Assembly (NCBI RefSeq): GCF_026790065.1
Contig: NZ_JALAMO010000001.1
Span: 124,001-188,000, forward strand
Length of the DNA: 64,000 nt
Source of the DNA: Bacillus sp. N13C7
GTDB lineage: Bacteria > Bacillota > Bacilli > Bacillales > Bacillaceae
Direction of reading: 5' to 3'
Both the position numbers and the translations under genes were made by a program. The notes below the pieces were generated by a model. The model worked only from the letters and a program-made list of their open reading frames with translations. It was not told the origin of the DNA and searched no databases. Shown piece by piece: positions 61,591 through 64,000 of the stretch. The stretch's first letter is position 1, and the number at the start of each line of letters is the position of its first letter.

Positions 61591-62853
61591 TTATTTATAT
61601 TTATTTACTTCATACATCAAAATGTTCTTAAACACAACATAATCCTTTTTACTTTCAAAAGGCCCTTTGTTGTTGTCATGCTCATCAATTTCATAAAAGC
61701 CTGGTCCCTCTCCAGCATCACGTTGCTTGTACCATTTTAGGAACCCGTTCACTTCTTTCATGGGAAGCTGATACTCTTTTTGCAAACCGTTTACCATTGT
61801 GATAACTAGGAGAGCGTCTCCGTCTTCTGCTGAATTATCCTCAGAAGGATCAGAAGGTGTTGTTGATCCTTTATCCTTATCTCCCGGACTCTCCTCCGAA
61901 TCGAATGGTATGTTTAAATCCTTTAATGAAATTGACATAACTGATTTAAAATTAGAGGCTGCATTTCCAGTAAAACTGGATGTTTCCTCTCTTCCACCGA
62001 TTACGTAAAGAGTATCATCAATAATGGCAGAAGAATGAGCCATTCTGTATGGGGCTTTAGGGTTTGTTACTGCTGTAACCGATTGACTTTTAGGATCGTA
62101 CACCTTAATTCGGTTTACACCTCCTGTCATCAGTATTTTTCCTTTATAAACAAGCGCAGAATAATATCCTGCTGTAAATCCTTTACCATTTTTTGTCCAG
62201 CTATCTTTTTCTGGATCATAGACATAAACAATTTGGGGAATTAATTGCGTTCCGCCAAGGATATATAGTTTATTATCGATAACCGCTGTAGAAGCCGCAG
62301 TTGCTTCATAATCTAACTTCTGTTTTTTCTCCCATTTCTTCGTTTCGAGATCGTAACTGTAAGTGGTTGCATATGAGTTATTTTCATAACCTACAACATA
62401 AATTTTCTTTCCAATAGCTTCTGCATAAATCTTATAAGCTGGAACCTTTTTTTCAAAAGGAAGATCATCCAATTTCTCCCACGTATCTTTTTTTGGATCA
62501 TATGCTTCTATTGTGTTGACAGCTCCATCGTTTGACATTCCACCCATGACATAAATTTTACCCTCAACTGTAACAGTCGCAGCTCCTCCCCTCTCTGTGG
62601 GCATGTCGGCTTTTTTTGTCCATTCATTTGTTTTAGGATCGTAGACAAACGTTTGATTCCCATAAGTACCTTGTTTTTGCGTCCCGCCACCAATCACATA
62701 TATCTTTCCATCTACTACACTGCTGCTTGCACCGACACGCGGCTCAGGCAAATCTGCTCTTTCTTTCCATTCAACCGTTTCCGCGCTAACTGTCTGGAGC
62801 GATTGACATAGCGTAATAACGAATAAGAAAAAAACAATGAACCACTTTTTCAA
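61591..62853 (-). CDS. Secreted kelch-repeat protein (accessory)
   Basis: A 420-residue exported protein. The signal peptide is MKKWFIVFFLFVITLCQSLQ, with likely cleavage at TVSA-ET (residue 24). About six kelch blades cover residues 27-310, each with the hydrophobic strand-GG-YD...W pattern (KIYVIGGG, KIYVMGG, KIYVVGY, KLYILGG, KILMTGG, TLYVIGG). A Ser/Pro/Asp-rich linker follows, then a C-terminal domain (KEYQLPMKEVNGFLKWYKQR to FKNILMYEVNKYK) that I have seen at the ends of other secreted Bacillus proteins. No LPxTG or membrane anchor is seen. TTG 62851-62853 has AAAAGGAGTG. It lies between ysnE and ysnF, where B. subtilis 168 has, to my memory, no such gene. The ligand is unknown. Confidence 0.85.
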   Translation of the reverse strand: MKKWFIVFFLFVITLCQSLQTVSAETVEWKERADLPEPRVGASSSVVDGKIYVIGGGTQKQGTYGNQTFVYDPKTNEWTKKADMPTERGGAATVTVEGKIYVMGGMSNDGAVNTIEAYDPKKDTWEKLDDLPFEKKVPAYKIYAEAIGKKIYVVGYENNSYATTYSYDLETKKWEKKQKLDYEATAASTAVIDNKLYILGGTQLIPQIVYVYDPEKDSWTKNGKGFTAGYYSALVYKGKILMTGGVNRIKVYDPKSQSVTAVTNPKAPYRMAHSSAIIDDTLYVIGGREETSSFTGNAASNFKSVMSISLKDLNIPFDSEESPGDKDKGSTTPSDPSEDNSAEDGDALLVITMVNGLQKEYQLPMKEVNGFLKWYKQRDAGEGPGFYEIDEHDNNKGPFESKKDYVVFKNILMYEVNKYK

Positions 62854-63001
62854 AAGAAAACACTCCTTTTATTAAATTGTTTTACTTAACAAATATCGGC
62901 ATAACTATGAATTTTTTCATATCATTTCCGGAATATTCATTTTTCAGGAAATTCATAGAATAAAAGATTTGCTCTGAAAAAACACGAATGTTTTCAATTT
63001 T

Positions 63002-63026
63002 GTTTATTTTAAAAAGCAGCGGGAAT
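63002..63026 (+). promoter_or_regulatory. SigB promoter of ysnF
   Basis: GTTTAT (63002-63007), 13 bp, GGGAAT (63021-63026). ysnF is a known general-stress gene. The rest of the 224-bp gap to the kelch gene is AT-rich without other clear signals. Confidence 0.8.
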
Positions 63027-63077
63027 TACAAACGACATGAACGATAAAATGTAAAATTGATAAAGGAGGAGATTGAT

Positions 63078-63908
63078 ATGAAAAGCATAGTTGGTGTATA
63101 CGAAACTCCGCAGGAAACAATCGCAGCAATTGAAGGCTTATTAACAAAAGGGTATGATTCTGACGACATTTCTGTTGTGACAAGCCGGCGAGATACAGAT
63201 TATCTTGAATCACGAACAGGAACAGAAGTCAATCAAGCCATCGATGCACATGAGGGCGATTCTGAATCTTTTTTCGATAAACTGAAAGATTATTTCACAA
63301 TGGATGATACTGCTGCACACAGCAAAGCATTATCAGACTTGGATATTAAAACCGATGAAATAGACAAGTATCAAGAGGATTTGGATGACGGGAAACTTCT
63401 GGTAGCCGTCGATACAGATGCAGATGCAGATGTAAATGCTCCTATCGATAACGGCAATGCCCTTTCAGGCGCTTTTTCAAGCACAAATGAAATGGCGGAT
63501 TATACAACGAAAGAAGAAAAAACGATGCCGCTCCGGGAAGAACAGCTGAAGGTCGATAAGGAAGACGTTCAAACCGGTGAAGTAGAGATAGGAAAAGAAG
63601 TGAAAACAGAAAAAAGAGATATGGACATTCCTGTGAGACATGATGAAATTTATGTCGAACGCCGTCCAGTGGATGAAAATAAAGCCGATGCTTCTCCCGT
63701 CAACGATTCGGAAGAGATTAGAGTTCCAATCGTTGAGGAAAAGCTTGAAGTGACTAAAAAACCGGTTGTCACTGATGAAGTGGTTGTCGGCAAACGCACT
63801 GTTGAAGAAAATGAACATATTTCTGAAACGGTGAAGAAAGAAGAACCTCGCCTGAATAAAGAGGGAAAAGTTGACGGCTTGGATGATGATACGTTAAATA
63901 ACAAATAA
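63078..63908 (+). CDS. ysnF: YsnF, general stress protein (DUF2382)
   Basis: A 276-residue acidic protein. The N-terminal domain (about 1-70; SIVGVYETPQETIAAIEGLL) resembles general stress protein 17M. The C-terminal DUF2382 region has PLREEQLKVDKEDVQTGEVE and repeated EEK/VTKKPVV segments. No enzyme motif is visible. ATG 63078 has AAAGGAGGAG; the frame opens seven codons earlier without a ribosome site. SigB promoter upstream. Confidence 0.92.
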   Translation: MKSIVGVYETPQETIAAIEGLLTKGYDSDDISVVTSRRDTDYLESRTGTEVNQAIDAHEGDSESFFDKLKDYFTMDDTAAHSKALSDLDIKTDEIDKYQEDLDDGKLLVAVDTDADADVNAPIDNGNALSGAFSSTNEMADYTTKEEKTMPLREEQLKVDKEDVQTGEVEIGKEVKTEKRDMDIPVRHDEIYVERRPVDENKADASPVNDSEEIRVPIVEEKLEVTKKPVVTDEVVVGKRTVEENEHISETVKKEEPRLNKEGKVDGLDDDTLNNK

Positions 63909-63927
63909 AAATTATAAACCGACAACA

Positions 63928-63965
63928 AAAAACCTCAAATCCTTAAGGATTTGAGGTTTTTCTTT
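63928..63965 (+). terminator. Terminator of ysnF
   Basis: AAAACCTCAAATCC-TTAA-GGATTTGAGGTTTT then TTCTTTT. Confidence 0.93.
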
Positions 63966-63970
63966 TGGTA

Positions 63971-64000
63971 CGTCCCAGGAGAGATTCGAACTCCCGACCG
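63971..64000 (-). tRNA. tRNA, 3' part only (probably Arg)
   Basis: Minus strand T-arm GGGAG-TTCGAAT-CTCTC followed by acceptor strand CTGGGAC and discriminator G. Only the 3' portion is in the window, so the anticodon is not visible; Arg is suggested by the G discriminator and from memory of a tRNA-Arg at this locus. A CCA occurs two bases after the expected end, not directly at it. Confidence 0.75.

Overview
The window is a stretch of Bacillus chromosome from the B. subtilis species complex. Nearly every gene can be named from its protein sequence, and the order (csbX-yrbE, yrbD, yrbC, coxA, safA, nadACB/nifS/niaR, pheAB, obg, spo0B, rpmA, prp, rplU, spoIVFAB, minCD, mreBCD, radC, maf, spoIIB, comC, folC, valS, ysxE, spoVID, hem operon, engB, lonA, lonB, clpX, tig, leu/ilv operon, ysnD-E-F) is that of the B. 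subtilis chromosome. The protein lengths agree with what I remember of strain 168. Two differences point to a relative or divergent isolate: a longer SpoVID and an extra kelch-repeat gene beside ysnF. The species call rests on recognition, not on a database search.

Layout. 1-5.5 kb: 3' part of a SigB-type transporter gene (csbX), an oxidoreductase (yrbE), a kinase-like protein (yrzF), a poorly characterised pair (DUF5412-type membrane protein plus a 45-residue peptide) and an alanine/sodium symporter (yrbD). 5.5-8.3 kb: yrbC, then the spore proteins CoxA and SafA. 8.3-13.7 kb: NAD synthesis, with nadB-nadC-nadA reading left and nifS-niaR reading right from a shared operator. 13.7-25.5 kb: pheB-pheA, spo0B-obg, the L21-Prp-L27 cluster with its leader, spoIVFA-spoIVFB, and the maf-radC-mreBCD-minCD shape and division cluster. 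25.6-35.5 kb: spoIIB, comC, a T-box-controlled valS-folC unit, and spoVID-ysxE. 35.5-41.8 kb: the hemAXCDBL operon under two PerR-like boxes. 42-51.5 kb: ysxD, engB, lonA, lonB, clpX, tig, ysoA. 51.6-60.2 kb: the ilvBHC-leuABCD operon behind a T-box leader with cre and CodY-like sites. 60.4-64 kb: late-sporulation and stress genes (ysnD, ysnE, ysnF), the extra kelch gene, and the 3' end of a tRNA gene.

How the parts work together. Sporulation is a recurrent theme. Spo0B works in the phosphorelay and SpoIIB in septal peptidoglycan remodelling. SpoIVFA/B process pro-SigK, SafA and SpoVID build the coat, and YsnD lies behind a SigK-type promoter; LonB has a matching SigF-type promoter. The metabolic operons carry clear regulatory DNA: two T-boxes, a ribosomal-protein leader, a NiaR-type operator, PerR boxes and a cre site. 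Prp sits between its substrate L27 and L21. The least explained pieces are the DUF5412 pair with its apparent ATC start, two small proteins (40 and 63 aa), the 51-bp repeat array in spoVID, and the secreted kelch protein.
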